A stretch of 64,000 nt of DNA from Bog-473 sp963755375 (GCA_963755375.1 CAVWKG010000016.1:2480001-2544000), one strand, 5' to 3'; counted from the stretch's first letter, positions 7,845-17,079 are shown. Notes: generated by a model not told the origin, from the sequence alone. Numbers and translations are program-made.

Positions 7845-10251
7845 TGCGCTCAACGCCGACCCGGAAACAGAACGCTCCCGCCTGTTCGACGCGGTGTCGT
7901 CGTTCCTCGCGAAGCTGACCATGACGGCGCCGGTCGTGATCGTGCTTGACGACCTTCATTGGGCCGCGAAGCCGACCCTGTTGCTTTTGCGTCACCTGAC
8001 GCGGGCCGAATGGTCGGGCCCGCTGTTGTTGATCGGGACCTATCGCGACACCGACTTGAGCCGTACGCATCCGCTCGCTGAGATGCTGGCCGATTTGCGT
8101 CGGGAGGTCGACGTAGAACGGCTCGCGCTCCACGGACTCGGCGTGGACGAGGTCGAGCAGTTCGTCGCGGCCGCTGCCGGGTACGCGCTCGACGACGAGG
8201 GCGTACAGCTCGCGCGGCTGCTGCACGACGAGACCGAGGGCAACCCGTTCTTCATGGGCCAGGTGCTGCGCCATCTCGTCGAGACGGGTGCGATCATCGA
8301 ACGCGAAGGCCGCTGGGTACGTGCCGGCGCCGCCGAGCTCGGCATCCCCGAAGGCGTTCGCGAGGTCATCGGCCGGCGGCTCGCCTGCCTCGGCTCGGCT
8401 ACGAACGACGTACTCGCGGCGGCCGCCGCCATCGGTCGCGACTTCGACACCGACGTGCTGAGCGCCGCGTCTGGGACCGACATCGAATCGGTGCTGGACG
8501 CGTTGGAAGAAGGCGAAGTGGCGCGGCTGATCGCCAGCACCGACGCGCGCCGCGGACGCTGGGGCTTCGTGCACGCACTCGTGCGGTCCACGCTGTACGA
8601 AGAGATTCCGACGACACGGAGGCTTCGCCTGCACCGCCGTATCGGCGAAGCGCTCGAAGCGCGCGATATCGAGACGCACCTCGACGAGCTCGCCTTCCAC
8701 TTCGCCGAAGCGGCCGCGCTGGGGGAGACCCGCAAAGCTATCGAGTACGGGCGCCGCGCTGCGGAGCGCGCCTTGGAGCGTCTGGCGTATGAGGAGGCTG
8801 CCATCGACTACGAGCGCGCGCTCGTGAGCCTCGATCCCGACGGCGCCGGCGACCGCGAGTCACGGGCCGAACTCCTCGTCGAACTCGGCCGGGCGTTGTG
8901 GATGGCTGGTGAGCGCGGCCGTGCGGGCGACTTCCTCACGGAGGCCGTTGAGCTTGCTCGCGAACTCGGCCGCGCCGACCTGCTCGCGGAGGCTGCGATC
9001 ACCAGCGGCGGTATGCGCGCGTGGGCTTCAGCCGGCGTTGTCGACGAGCACCTCATCGCGCTCCTCGAGGAGGCAGCAAGCTCGCTGCCGCCCGACGAGT
9101 TGCGGCTGCGCGCGATGGTGACCGCACGGACCGCCGCCGAACTGTATTTCCTTCCAGGGTCGACGGACCGCCGACGCGCGCTTACCGACGAGGCGATCGC
9201 GATGGCCCGACGCCTCAGCGACCCGCCGACGCTCGCGTACGTCCTGACCGCGGCACATTGGGGCATGTTCGCGCCCGGCACGGCGCCCGAACGTGAGCCG
9301 CAAGCCCGGGAGATGCTCGCGCTCGCCGAGGCGTCAGGTGATCGGCGCCTTGAGGTCGCCGCTCGCGGCTGGCTGTGCACCGACCTCTTCGAGTTGGGCG
9401 ATTTCGAACGCGCGACCGAGGAGGGCGCTCGCGAGATGGCGCTTGCCGACGAACTGCGCCTCCCCGAACTTCGCTGGGGCGCACTGGTCCACCAGGCGTG
9501 CCTGGCGCTCTTTGGCGGCCGCATGGACGAGGCCGAGCAGCTCGCGGAGCAGGCGCTCGCGGTGGGTCAGCAAGCCGAGGTCGATAGCGCCATGCAGATG
9601 TACGGCGTCGCGCAGATGGTCCTGCGTCGTCTCCGGGGCGGAATGGAAGACCTCATCCCGTTGGTCGGCGCCATGGTCGAGCAGTATCCACTCGTCCCAG
9701 CGTGGCGGTGCGGCTTCGCCTACATCTACCGCGAGCTCGGACGCCGCGATGAGGCACGCGAGCAACTCGAAGTTCTCGCGACCGACAACTTCGCTCCGCT
9801 CCCGCGCGACGGCAACTGGATGGTCGCGGCCGCGATCCTCTCCTTGGTGTGCCACTTGGTCGACGACAAAGACCGCGCCGCTGTCTTGTACGACGAACTC
9901 GTACAGTACGAGGATTTCGTCGTACTCGTCGGGCTCCCGGCCGACGTACTCGGGTCGGCGCACCACTTCCTCATGATGCTCGCGGCAACACTCGAACGTT
10001 GGGATGACTTCGAACATCATGCCCGCCAGGCGCTCACAAGGCATGAACAAATGGGGACCCGGCCGTGGCTCGCGACCACCCAGATCGAGCTCGCCAACGT
10101 GCTCATCACCCGGAAGCACGTCGGTGACACCGACCGGGCACGCCCCCTGCTCAATGCGGCTCACGCAACCTGCGAGCAGCTCGGAATGCACGCGCTCGCC
10201 AACCGAGCCCACGTCGCGCTCGAGAAAATAGCGACATCCGACCCCTCCTAA
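7639..10251 (+). CDS. cyclase-associated AAA ATPase/TPR part (second half of the frameshifted gene)
   Basis: The meaningful sequence starts near 7765 (LADQVAPFGGDLARLVPQLAERLP), directly continuing the preceding cyclase-ATPase fragment after a +1 shift. It carries the ATPase Walker B (VIVLDDLHWA), the winged-helix-like segment (REVIGRRLACLG) and then some 500 residues of TPR-like helical pairs rich in Ala, Leu and Glu. The arrangement (cyclase, ATPase, TPR, no LuxR HTH) is common in actinobacterial signalling proteins. The residues before about 45 in this frame are not coding. Whether the shift is real or a sequencing error cannot be told here. Confidence 0.8.
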   Translation: MVRTGKARSFCTAVAMRILVSRTSRSSRHCGRMSPGVRSTRLADQVAPFGGDLARLVPQLAERLPHLPDALNADPETERSRLFDAVSSFLAKLTMTAPVVIVLDDLHWAAKPTLLLLRHLTRAEWSGPLLLIGTYRDTDLSRTHPLAEMLADLRREVDVERLALHGLGVDEVEQFVAAAAGYALDDEGVQLARLLHDETEGNPFFMGQVLRHLVETGAIIEREGRWVRAGAAELGIPEGVREVIGRRLACLGSATNDVLAAAAAIGRDFDTDVLSAASGTDIESVLDALEEGEVARLIASTDARRGRWGFVHALVRSTLYEEIPTTRRLRLHRRIGEALEARDIETHLDELAFHFAEAAALGETRKAIEYGRRAAERALERLAYEEAAIDYERALVSLDPDGAGDRESRAELLVELGRALWMAGERGRAGDFLTEAVELARELGRADLLAEAAITSGGMRAWASAGVVDEHLIALLEEAASSLPPDELRLRAMVTARTAAELYFLPGSTDRRRALTDEAIAMARRLSDPPTLAYVLTAAHWGMFAPGTAPEREPQAREMLALAEASGDRRLEVAARGWLCTDLFELGDFERATEEGAREMALADELRLPELRWGALVHQACLALFGGRMDEAEQLAEQALAVGQQAEVDSAMQMYGVAQMVLRRLRGGMEDLIPLVGAMVEQYPLVPAWRCGFAYIYRELGRRDEAREQLEVLATDNFAPLPRDGNWMVAAAILSLVCHLVDDKDRAAVLYDELVQYEDFVVLVGLPADVLGSAHHFLMMLAATLERWDDFEHHARQALTRHEQMGTRPWLATTQIELANVLITRKHVGDTDRARPLLNAAHATCEQLGMHALANRAHVALEKIATSDPS

Positions 10252-10502
10252 GCAACGGGATCCACGCCGCGACCAGCGAGCCCGCGAGCGCATGACGCCA
10301 GATCCCACTCTTGTTCAGATCAAGCAGCGCAGTGGCTCAGAACCGGCGTTCGGGGGCACCCTCGACGGCGAAGCCACTGTTGACGAGGTGACTATTCACG
10401 TCTGGCGATTCTCTGGTTGGCTACGGGCAAACGCCACAGGAGGACCAGCTCTGGAGCAGGACATCCGGCCGGGCGGGCGGTTGCCCCAGCGCGCAGGGCA
10501 CA

Positions 10503-11015
10503 ATGAGAAGCGTGGACGAATCTGAGGTTCGGTACACACGTGCCGGTGATGTCGATATCGCCTGGACGGTGACCGGGAGCGGCCCGACCGACATCGTCTA
10601 CGTGCCCGGCTTCATCTCGCACCTCGACCTGGCCCGAGAGCTTCCTGTGTTCGACGCCGTGATCGGGCGGCTGGGTCGTCTCGGGCGGGTGTTGGCGTTC
10701 GACAAGCGTGGAACGGGCCTATCAGGCCGCGATCTTGGATTTGGCAGCCTTGCCGAACGTGCGGACGACATCCGCGTGGTGATGGACGCCGCGGGATGGG
10801 AACGGGCGCATCTAGTCGGGATCTCAGAGGGCGGACCGCTTTCCCTACTCTTCGCGGCATCGTTTCCGGAGCGGGTCCAGAGCCTCGTCCTCTACGGGTC
10901 CTTCGCTTGCCTACTCCCTGGGGACGACCCAGCAAGCGCCGATTTCGACGTGCCGCGATTTCTCGAATATGTCGAAAGTGGTCGACGGCCTCGGGACAGA
11001 CCTGCACAACCCTGA
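10503..11015 (+). pseudogene. alpha/beta hydrolase, truncated C-terminally
   Basis: The first 155 or so residues are a standard alpha/beta hydrolase: V-P-G-F at the oxyanion position, FDKRGTGLSGR at 66-76, and the nucleophile elbow GISEGG with Ser at about 108. Similarity ends near FLEYVES (about base 10975). The last residues are read from unrelated sequence, so the catalytic His and usually the late Asp are missing. In actinobacteria this hydrolase type is often followed by a cyclase domain in the same protein; here that part is lost. The junction leads directly into a fragment of a different gene. Confidence 0.7.
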
Positions 11016-11923
11016 CAGCCCAGCCGGCCCAGTTCGCCTCGCCGTCCGAGCAGGCGGCCTGGGTCGGCCTCCATCTGCTCGTTACCCCGAAACCGCCGGC
11101 GGCCAACCAGTGCCTGCAGGGAGCCGTCGGCGACGCGCCGCCAGACGCCATCACCGGGGCCGGGCAGTTGATTGACGTGTCGTCGCTCCCCACCGACCCA
11201 TCGATCCTGGCCCAAGAGCTTGCGTCAGGGACCACCGGCATCCCCGCTTTGGACCAGTCGCAAGGGACGGCTCCCAACCCAGGCTTCCAGCGGGCGGCCC
11301 TGCTCCTGATCGGACCGACAGTGGGAGCCACCCCACAGTTCGCCGGCACCCTGTACCAGGCGATCGCCCTCCTGCCTGGCGTCACAGCACTCGGACCGAC
11401 CACGACCCACGACGGTGAGACCGGCCAGGAATTCGCCGCGGGCCCCGGGAGTGGCCAGTCCACCATCGTCGTTGACCCGTCCACCGGGCAGCTGCTCGAG
11501 GTCCGCGGCATCGACGAGGCCGACTCCATTAGCTCGATCGCCCCCAACTACCCCAACTACGCCGACGGTGGGCCAATCGATATCAACGAGTACACCGCCC
11601 AGCTGCAGTGGCTTGACCCGATCGGTTCGCCATCGGTGGTGAATCTTTCGCAACTGCATCTGCCGGCGGGGTCGCCGGTGTACGTCTTCGCCACTACCAG
11701 GGCCGGACTGTCGTTCCAGGATGCATCGTCACTCGTCCAGAACCTCTCGCTGCCGTATGTCAGTTCCTTCAAATTCCCCCCCGAAGGAGTGATGACCGGG
11801 CCCTTGAACCCAAACTCGCCCGGTCTCTTCCATTGGTCGTTCGCCGGTCCGGGCCCAGTCGTGGACCAGTTCATCCAGACTCTCCGTGCGTCCGGCCTGT
11901 TCGCCTCGGTCTCCGAGATCTAA
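11000..11923 (+). pseudogene. CU044_5270-like protein, N-terminally truncated
   Basis: From about base 11000 the frame ending at 11923 encodes roughly 305 residues resembling the actinobacterial CU044_5270 family. Features are LPTDPSILAQEL, the FQRAALLLIGPTVGATPQF helix pair, YQAIALLPGVTALGP, and the STIVVDPSTGQLLEVRGI strand repeat, followed by another 100 residues. Full members begin with a signal peptide or membrane anchor and extra sequence. Here that start is missing and replaced by the hydrolase fragment, so no good start codon exists. The nominal ATG at 10796 belongs to non-coding sequence inside the hydrolase. Function of the family unknown. Confidence 0.6.
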
Positions 11924-12340
11924 GGCAAGGCGACGACGACACGCCGCGTCATCGCTGGTGCCATGAGAACCCGGCACCCGCCGTTCCGGAGCACCCAGGA
12001 CTACGTGTACGGGGGCGCCCATAGCCGGCGTACTGGGACATTTAGCGTTGGTTCCGGGCATCCACCGATTTGGCGGAAGCCTTTCGTAGGGTGCGTCGGG
12101 TCGGTTCCTCTGGCTTGACTGAACTGGGGCCGGAGCGGGCGAGAGCTCGACTCCATGACGGTGATCGTCGACCAGACGAGCCTCCCGACGCACGTGCATC
12201 CCTTTTCTGGAACTCGGTGGCCGAATCATTGAGTCGGACCCCTGCTTCTCGAATGTCTGGATGGTCACACCCCTGCGGAGCGTGCACCGGTCGACGAAGG
12301 AGAGCCGACTGATTCAACCGTCGAGCGAAAGGACCACGCC
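11924..12340. other. non-coding leader of the IS110 element
   Basis: About 415 bases with no credible gene before the IS110 transposase. IS110-group elements keep a long non-coding left end encoding a bridge RNA, and the long-range stem described separately lies here. The exact left end of the element cannot be fixed, since this family lacks classical inverted repeats. Confidence 0.5.
12070..12330 (+). ncRNA. candidate IS110 bridge RNA
   Basis: GTGCGTCGGG (12091-12100) pairs perfectly with CCCGACGCAC (12184-12193) across an 83-base interior, just upstream of the transposase and on the same strand. This position matches bridge RNAs of the IS110 group. Limits are approximate and the guide loops were not resolved. 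Confidence 0.35.
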
Positions 12341-13747
12341 ATGAAGGAAGTGAGGTTGGGTATCGACGTCGCCTGTCGGGCCGACCATCGGGCCAGCCTG
12401 GCCGACGAGCGAGGTGAGTTCATCTGGTCGTCGTGGCGGTTCCGCACGACGACCGCTGACCTCGAGCGCCTATGGGCGAAGATCCCCGAGGATGCGTCGG
12501 TGACGGTCATTCTCGAGCCCACCCGCAACGCCTGGGTGCCGCTGTCGGCCTGGCTCCAAGCACGTGGCGCCACGGTGATCTTGGTGCCACCCGAGCAGTC
12601 GGCCGATCTGCGGGATTACTACAACAAGCACACCAAGACCGACCGATTGGATTCACGGGTGCTGGCTCGTCTGCCGTTGCTGCACCCCGAGGGCCTGCGA
12701 GGCATCGACAACCTCGGCCCGGCGGGGTCACTGCGCCGAGCCGTGCGTCACCGCTCCAGCCTGGTCAAGCGCCGCACCGCCGCCAGCCTGCGCCTCGATG
12801 CACTCGTCGAGCTGCTCGGTCCGGGGTGGGCCGATTCGCTCGGATCGGCCACCGCGTCGAAGACCGCCCTGGTCGTTTTGGAGAAATACGCCGATCCACG
12901 GGCGCTCAAGCGTCTCGGGCGCGGCCGGCTCACCGCGTTGTTGGTCCGCTCGAGTGCGGGACTGTGGCGCCAGGACAAGGCCGACGAGCTCTTGGCCATG
13001 GCGAACGAGACCCTGGCCCTGTGGTCAGGCGGGGGCATCGACTTCAGCGAGTTGGCCCACGACATCGCCTCAGAAGTCCGGGTGCTCCGCCGCCTCGACG
13101 ACGAGATCGCCGCCGCCGACAAGCGGATCGCCGTCCTCTATGACGAGGCCGACCCCAAGGGCATCGTCCGCTCGGCGCCGGGGCTCGGGCCCGTCCTCTC
13201 GGCAGCCATCTTGGGCAACGCGGGCGACTTCAACCGCTTCGCCAACCTGGCCGGCGTCCGCTCCTTCACTGGCTTTGTGCCCAAGATCGACCAGTCCGGA
13301 CTGGTGGCCGGACACAAGGGCATCACCAGGGCCGGTGACGCCGGCCTGCGCCAGGCCCTCTATATGGCAGCCGATCACGCTCGCCACATCGACCCGACGC
13401 TCGCCCAGCGCTACTACCGACTCGTCATGGTCGAGGGTAAGCACCACAACTCGGCCCTGTGCTCCGTCTCGGCCGTCCTCATCACCCGGATCGCCGCCTG
13501 CTGGCGCAAAGGAGAGCTCTACACACTGCGAGATGAAGACAGCGAAGCGATCACCGAGGCCGAAGGCAAGGCGGTCTGCGCCGACCGCTTCAAGATCGAC
13601 CCCACAGTCCGGGCGGCCCGTCGTCGCAACACACGAGCCAAAGTCCTCAAGAACAGGGCGGCGGGTCGAGGCAGAAAGGAGTCGGCCCAGAAGGTCGCTC
13701 CGGCCACCGACCCGCCACGAAAAGAAGTTAGCGAAAATGTCGCCTGA
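12341..13747 (+). CDS. IS110 family transposase
   Basis: A 468-residue DEDD recombinase of the IS110 family, which moves its element using a structured guide RNA. The RuvC-like N-terminal domain shows D9 (GIDVA), E59 (ILEPTRN), D101 and D104 (KTDRLDSRVLA). The C-terminal Transposase_20 domain follows, with SAPGLGPVLSAAILG at about 287-301, FTGFVPKIDQSG and the ITRAGDAGLRQALYMAA helix. The tail of about 70 residues is basic (RRRNTRAKVLKNRAAGRGRK) and longer than usual. GAAAGGA lies upstream of the ATG. The gene appears intact. Confidence 0.93.
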   Translation: MKEVRLGIDVACRADHRASLADERGEFIWSSWRFRTTTADLERLWAKIPEDASVTVILEPTRNAWVPLSAWLQARGATVILVPPEQSADLRDYYNKHTKTDRLDSRVLARLPLLHPEGLRGIDNLGPAGSLRRAVRHRSSLVKRRTAASLRLDALVELLGPGWADSLGSATASKTALVVLEKYADPRALKRLGRGRLTALLVRSSAGLWRQDKADELLAMANETLALWSGGGIDFSELAHDIASEVRVLRRLDDEIAAADKRIAVLYDEADPKGIVRSAPGLGPVLSAAILGNAGDFNRFANLAGVRSFTGFVPKIDQSGLVAGHKGITRAGDAGLRQALYMAADHARHIDPTLAQRYYRLVMVEGKHHNSALCSVSAVLITRIAACWRKGELYTLRDEDSEAITEAEGKAVCADRFKIDPTVRAARRRNTRAKVLKNRAAGRGRKESAQKVAPATDPPRKEVSENVA

Positions 13748-13850
13748 GGGGCTTGACCGCCGTTAGGAACTCACCCTGTCAACTCCAGCTTCCGGGACAC
13801 CCCCCGGCATTTCCGAGCTGTGGTCGTTGCTTGGTGGGCCAGTCGGAGAA

Positions 13851-14111
13851 TCAGGCGAGAAGACCGCACTCGGAAAGGAATGCGCCAAGGGCCACCACCC
13901 AGCTGTCCCAATATGGGCGTCGAGTATCACCATCTATGGCCACGATCAAGTGTTGGCGGAAGTCCTCCCATTCTCGACCGGAGCCTTGGACCGAGAGGAC
14001 GGCCAAGGCGTGCGCTCGAGCCTGCCAGGGTGCGTCGAAGACCGGGGTCCCGTTCGACCGCGGCACAGTAGGTTCGGCGAACCCTTCGTCGAATACGTCG
14101 GTCTCCGTCAC
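13851..14111 (-). CDS. nitrile hydratase accessory protein, short
   Basis: An 86-residue protein similar to the N-terminal domain of nitrile hydratase beta subunits, as is typical of the small accessory/activator protein that helps load the metal into the alpha subunit. Family features are PVFDAPWQARAHAL at about 22-35, VQGSGREWEDFRQHL and YWDSWVVALGAFL. It starts with a GTG overlapping the alpha-subunit stop by 4 bases (GTGA), so the two are translationally coupled. It ends right after the ALGAFLSECGLL helix, whereas family members usually continue for some 20-30 residues. The nearby IS110 may have trimmed it. Confidence 0.72.
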   Translation of the reverse strand: MTETDVFDEGFAEPTVPRSNGTPVFDAPWQARAHALAVLSVQGSGREWEDFRQHLIVAIDGDTRRPYWDSWVVALGAFLSECGLLA

Positions 14112-14701
14112 AGCTGGGCAACACCGATCATGGCGTCCCTGGTCACCAGTCCAGCGAGCTCGTCCTCGGGGAGCCCGTCGCTGCCTTCGGGTCGCATCGG
14201 CAGCACGAGGTAGCGGATCTCGGCAGACGAGTCCCAGACCCGGATCTCGCGCTCTTCGGGAACAGTGCAGCCCATCTCCTTTAGGAGCACCCTCGGCTCA
14301 CGGACCATGCGGGATCTATATGGCGGACTCTTGTACCAGTTGGGTGGGAGTCCCAGTACAGGCCACGGATAGCACGAGCACAAGGTGCAAACGACGACGT
14401 TGTGCACAGCAGGGGTGTTCTCCACAACCACCATGTGGTCGCCCTCGGGACCTGAGAAACCCAACTCGGCAATGGCGGCCGTGCCATCGGTCAAGAGACG
14501 TTGTCGGTAGGCGTCGTCGACCCAGGCACGGGCGACGACCTTGGCACCGTTCATTGGGCCCACGGCGTGCTCGTAGTACTCGACCACGGTGTCGAGAGCA
14601 GCGGGATCGATGATTCCCTTCTCCACCAACAGCGACTCCAGCGCCACGACGCGATCCTCGACGGGCGTGGTGGGCAGCGGATGGTGGTGTTCTTCACCCA
14701 T
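14108..14701 (-). CDS. nthA: nitrile hydratase alpha subunit, cobalt type
   Basis: A 197-residue catalytic subunit of nitrile hydratase, which hydrates nitriles to amides in the cytoplasm. The metal-binding claw V-C-T-L-C-S-C is at about 104-110. Thr at the second position is typical of cobalt enzymes; iron enzymes have Ser. The following YPWPVLGLPPNWYKSPPYRSR is the family's active-site segment. The start at ATG 14701 fits the family start (PVEDRVVALESLLVEKG) and overlaps the beta-subunit end by 8 bases. Gene order beta-alpha-accessory matches known cobalt nitrile hydratase operons. No amidase or cobalt transporter gene is in the window. Confidence 0.93.
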   Translation of the reverse strand: MGEEHHHPLPTTPVEDRVVALESLLVEKGIIDPAALDTVVEYYEHAVGPMNGAKVVARAWVDDAYRQRLLTDGTAAIAELGFSGPEGDHMVVVENTPAVHNVVVCTLCSCYPWPVLGLPPNWYKSPPYRSRMVREPRVLLKEMGCTVPEEREIRVWDSSAEIRYLVLPMRPEGSDGLPEDELAGLVTRDAMIGVAQL

Positions 14702-15335
14702 GGGCAGATGCCTCCTTGGGCTCGAGGTAGCTCTCCCAGAGATCCACATGTACCGGGTCACCCGGCGAACCCCAGAGGTCGAACGCCTCAAAGCGGACGG
14801 AGTAGGTCGGCTCAATGCGTTGACGATCGCAGTGATACTCCACGTCGGGGAGTGAGAACACGCCGTCGAGGCGGACGACGATGCCGGGCTTGCCTTGGAC
14901 ATATCGGGGGGCTCGCGTATGGCCCAGCGGATGCCACTCGCGCACTCGCACCGCCTCGCCGACCCCGTAGCGGTGGACCTCCACCGAAGGACCAGGATCG
15001 TCGAGTAGGGGAGCCCGCGCCGGCCGGGCCACCGGATACGGAGCCCCGAGCTGATCGTCGAGCTCCTCTTGGGTGATCACACCGCCCTCTACGAGGCCGG
15101 TGGCCGTGGCGGTGAGCCAGTGCTCGTAGTAGGGCGAGGCCAAGTACCACGCCGGGTCCATCCGCTCGATCGCGTGCCGGAACCGCCCGTTCAGGTGCCC
15201 CGCCAGCATGGAGGAGATTGTGAGCCGGTACGCGTGGCGTTCCCAGTCAGCGTGGAAGACGGGCTCGTTCGTCTCCATCTCAACCGGGCCGAATCCCTGC
15301 ATCCCGCCGAGGTCGTGCACGCCGTCCACGGGCAT
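14694..15335 (-). CDS. nthB: nitrile hydratase beta subunit
   Basis: A 213-residue structural subunit pairing with the alpha subunit. The family start M-P-V-D-G-V-H-D-L-G-G-M-Q-G-F-G is intact, followed by HADWERHAYRLTISSML, and the helix YYEHWLTATATGLVEGGVIT near 85-105. The C-terminal SH3-like barrel shows VGEAVRVREWHPLGHTRAPRYVQGKPG and ends with VHVDLWESYLEP. First gene of the nitrile hydratase operon; repeat copy D lies in its upstream region. It looks complete and functional. Confidence 0.93.
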   Translation of the reverse strand: MPVDGVHDLGGMQGFGPVEMETNEPVFHADWERHAYRLTISSMLAGHLNGRFRHAIERMDPAWYLASPYYEHWLTATATGLVEGGVITQEELDDQLGAPYPVARPARAPLLDDPGPSVEVHRYGVGEAVRVREWHPLGHTRAPRYVQGKPGIVVRLDGVFSLPDVEYHCDRQRIEPTYSVRFEAFDLWGSPGDPVHVDLWESYLEPKEASAHG

Positions 15336-15417
15336 ATCTCACCACGCCCTCTCGCCGCGTGCTTGACGAAACCTGCCGCTCGGCTAGGGCTACGCCGACG
15401 CCCCCCGGTACAACGCC

Positions 15418-15468
15418 TCCGAAGTGCCGAAGTGTCCCACCTACCCCGGCGACTGTTAGGGGGCACGG
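15418..15468 (+). repeat. dispersed intergenic repeat, copy D
   Basis: Core CCGAAGTGCCGAAGTGTCCCACC..CCCCGGCG...TTAGGGGG, in the leader of the nitrile hydratase operon. Confidence 0.45.
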
Positions 15469-15519
15469 TCCTATCCCAACCTGCTGGGACCCGTCCGCCT
15501 CACCCACAGACCGTATGGC

Positions 15520-15714
15520 CTATCCCTGTGCGGGAGACTCTTCCTTCATCATCGACCGGATCTGCGTGCGTAGCTCCGGCCCGTCGACATGCCCGTGGGT
15601 GGACACCGCGTGCTCCGAGGCTGCTTGCAAGACCTCCATCTCAGTACCAATGATCGTGAGCGTGCAGCCCGTGTCGCTTGGAAAGTCTCGGCAGTCGGCA
15701 ACCATTCGACTCAT
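15520..15714 (-). CDS. DUF1059 family small protein
   Basis: A 64-residue DUF1059 protein: D-C-R-D-F-P-S-D-T-G-C-T-L-T-I-I-G-T near the start, then EVLQAASEHAVSTHGH and PELRTQIRSMMKEE. Two conserved Cys (C8, C17) are present. GGAGGT lies 9 bases before the ATG. The role of the family is unknown. It lies upstream of the nitrile hydratase operon in the same direction, with about 185 bases between, so it need not be co-transcribed. Confidence 0.85.
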   Translation of the reverse strand: MSRMVADCRDFPSDTGCTLTIIGTEMEVLQAASEHAVSTHGHVDGPELRTQIRSMMKEESPAQG

Positions 15715-16015
15715 GGCAATCGCACCTCCATTGACGTCGCCCAGCCCCGATGGGAGACGGGGATCGCGACGCCACTGTAGTGAGTGGTTGCTATTTGTGC
15801 CTCATGGTGTAGACCAGGCCGCAGCGCCGAATAACCGAGAGCCTGCCGAACGCCCGAGACCGTCCCCGAGGTGCCGAACCGTCCCACCGTGCCCGCGTTC
15901 TGGGGCGGTCTACGCCTTGGGGCCGCTCAGGTTGTAACGGAGGTATACGACACCGCTGCGAAAGCGGCACTCCTCCAACAGCCCGAGCTCGGCATGACGC
16001 CTAGAGTTCGAAACA
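15715..16015. other. divergent intergenic region with repeat copy E
   Basis: About 300 bases between the DUF1059 gene and the oxidase-like gene, containing repeat copy E (15866-15908). No gene or clear promoter is seen. Confidence 0.4.
15866..15908 (+). repeat. dispersed intergenic repeat, copy E
   Basis: Core CCGAGGTGCCGAACCGTCCCACC.GTGCCCGCG..CTGGGG, between DUF1059 and the nitronate monooxygenase-like gene. Confidence 0.45.
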
Positions 16016-16867
16016 GTGGGCACGCGATTCACCCGTCTCGTCGGCTGCGGATTGCCCTTCCAACTCGCGGTGCTCGGTGGGGTTGGGACGACCGACCTCG
16101 CCGCCGCGGTTGCCATGGGGGGCGGCCTCGGCATGGTTCCATACGGTGTGGAGCCGCCTCAAGCAGAACTCGGCTCCTCCGGGATTGGCTTTTTGATCCC
16201 GTATCGGCCGCCAGTCGAAGCGATATCTAGGGAGGCGGGCAAGGTGAGGGTCGTGGAGTTCTTCGAAGGCGATCCTGACGAAAGCTTGGTCGGGGCCGGG
16301 CACGCCGGGGGGGCTCTTGTTGCGTGGCAGGTTGGCTCGGTCGACGAGGGCCGAGCTGCCGAGGCGGCTGGATGCGATCTCGTTGTCGCTCAGGGGGTGG
16401 AGGCGGGAGGCCATGTGCGGGGGACGATCCCCCTCGACGAGTTGTTGCCCGCCATACTCGGGGCCGTCCGAGTGCCGGTGGTTGCGGCCGGCGGGATCGG
16501 GACTGCAGAGCGAGTGGCCGCACTCATCGCCGAGGGGGCGGACGCCGTCCGGGTGGGAACCCGATTTTTGGCCTGCCCCGAATGCAACACGCACTCTGCG
16601 TATGTCGAAGCATTGCTTGCAGCAGGGGCCGCTGACACCGTTCTCACCGGCGATTTCGACGACGACGGCCATTGGCCGGCCATGGTGAGGGTGCTCGGCG
16701 CCGCACTTGGACCGGCTCGTCGATCTGGGAACCGCAGCACGATGCCGCCTACGCGCGAGGCTGAAGATCCCCTCGCGATGCCGTGCTATGCGGGCATGTC
16801 AGTGACAGACCTCACTCGGATCCAACCGGCTGACGAGGTCCTACTTGACCTCGTTAGCCAGCTGTAA
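16016..16867 (+). CDS. nitronate monooxygenase/2-nitropropane dioxygenase-like FMN protein
   Basis: A 283-residue TIM-barrel flavoprotein of the nitronate monooxygenase family, which uses FMN to oxidise nitronates or related substrates. Visible are the central D-L-V-V-A-Q-G-V-E-A-G-G-H strand near 121-133, where the His is the usual catalytic base, and the phosphate-binding VPVVAAGGIGTAERVAALIAEGADAVRVGTRFL region. The N-terminus (CGLPFQLAVLGGVGTTDLAAAVAMGGGLG) is shortened compared with 320-350-residue members. Start is a GTG without a good ribosome binding site. It follows repeat copy E and precedes the truncated IS110. Possible link to nitrile or nitro metabolism is inference only. Confidence 0.78.
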   Translation: MGTRFTRLVGCGLPFQLAVLGGVGTTDLAAAVAMGGGLGMVPYGVEPPQAELGSSGIGFLIPYRPPVEAISREAGKVRVVEFFEGDPDESLVGAGHAGGALVAWQVGSVDEGRAAEAAGCDLVVAQGVEAGGHVRGTIPLDELLPAILGAVRVPVVAAGGIGTAERVAALIAEGADAVRVGTRFLACPECNTHSAYVEALLAAGAADTVLTGDFDDDGHWPAMVRVLGAALGPARRSGNRSTMPPTREAEDPLAMPCYAGMSVTDLTRIQPADEVLLDLVSQL

Positions 16868-17079
16868 CAGTGCCTTCTCGGGGCTGAAACGAGGGGCATG
16901 TAACGATCAGCCACCTCTGCCTTTGCCACCGAGGCCATCTCGACAGCGGGTTCGCTCGCTGTCACCCGAGAGGCCCCGCCGCACAAGAGGCTTCGTGGCG
17001 ATCCCAGTCCCTGCGCCAACCTCCATCGCCCTGGCCTCCGCCGAGAGCCCCGCGATTATCATGATGCCGCAGCCCCTAG

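Noticed and set aside
8040..10308. Long open frames antisense to the cyclase/TPR gene
   Set aside because: They are Ser/Arg-rich or lack any family pattern and mirror the strong coding frame; a usual result of high GC at third positions.
10292..10525. Short plus-strand frame between the cyclase gene and the hydrolase remnant
   Set aside because: No start signal, no homology pattern and overlap with the hydrolase start.
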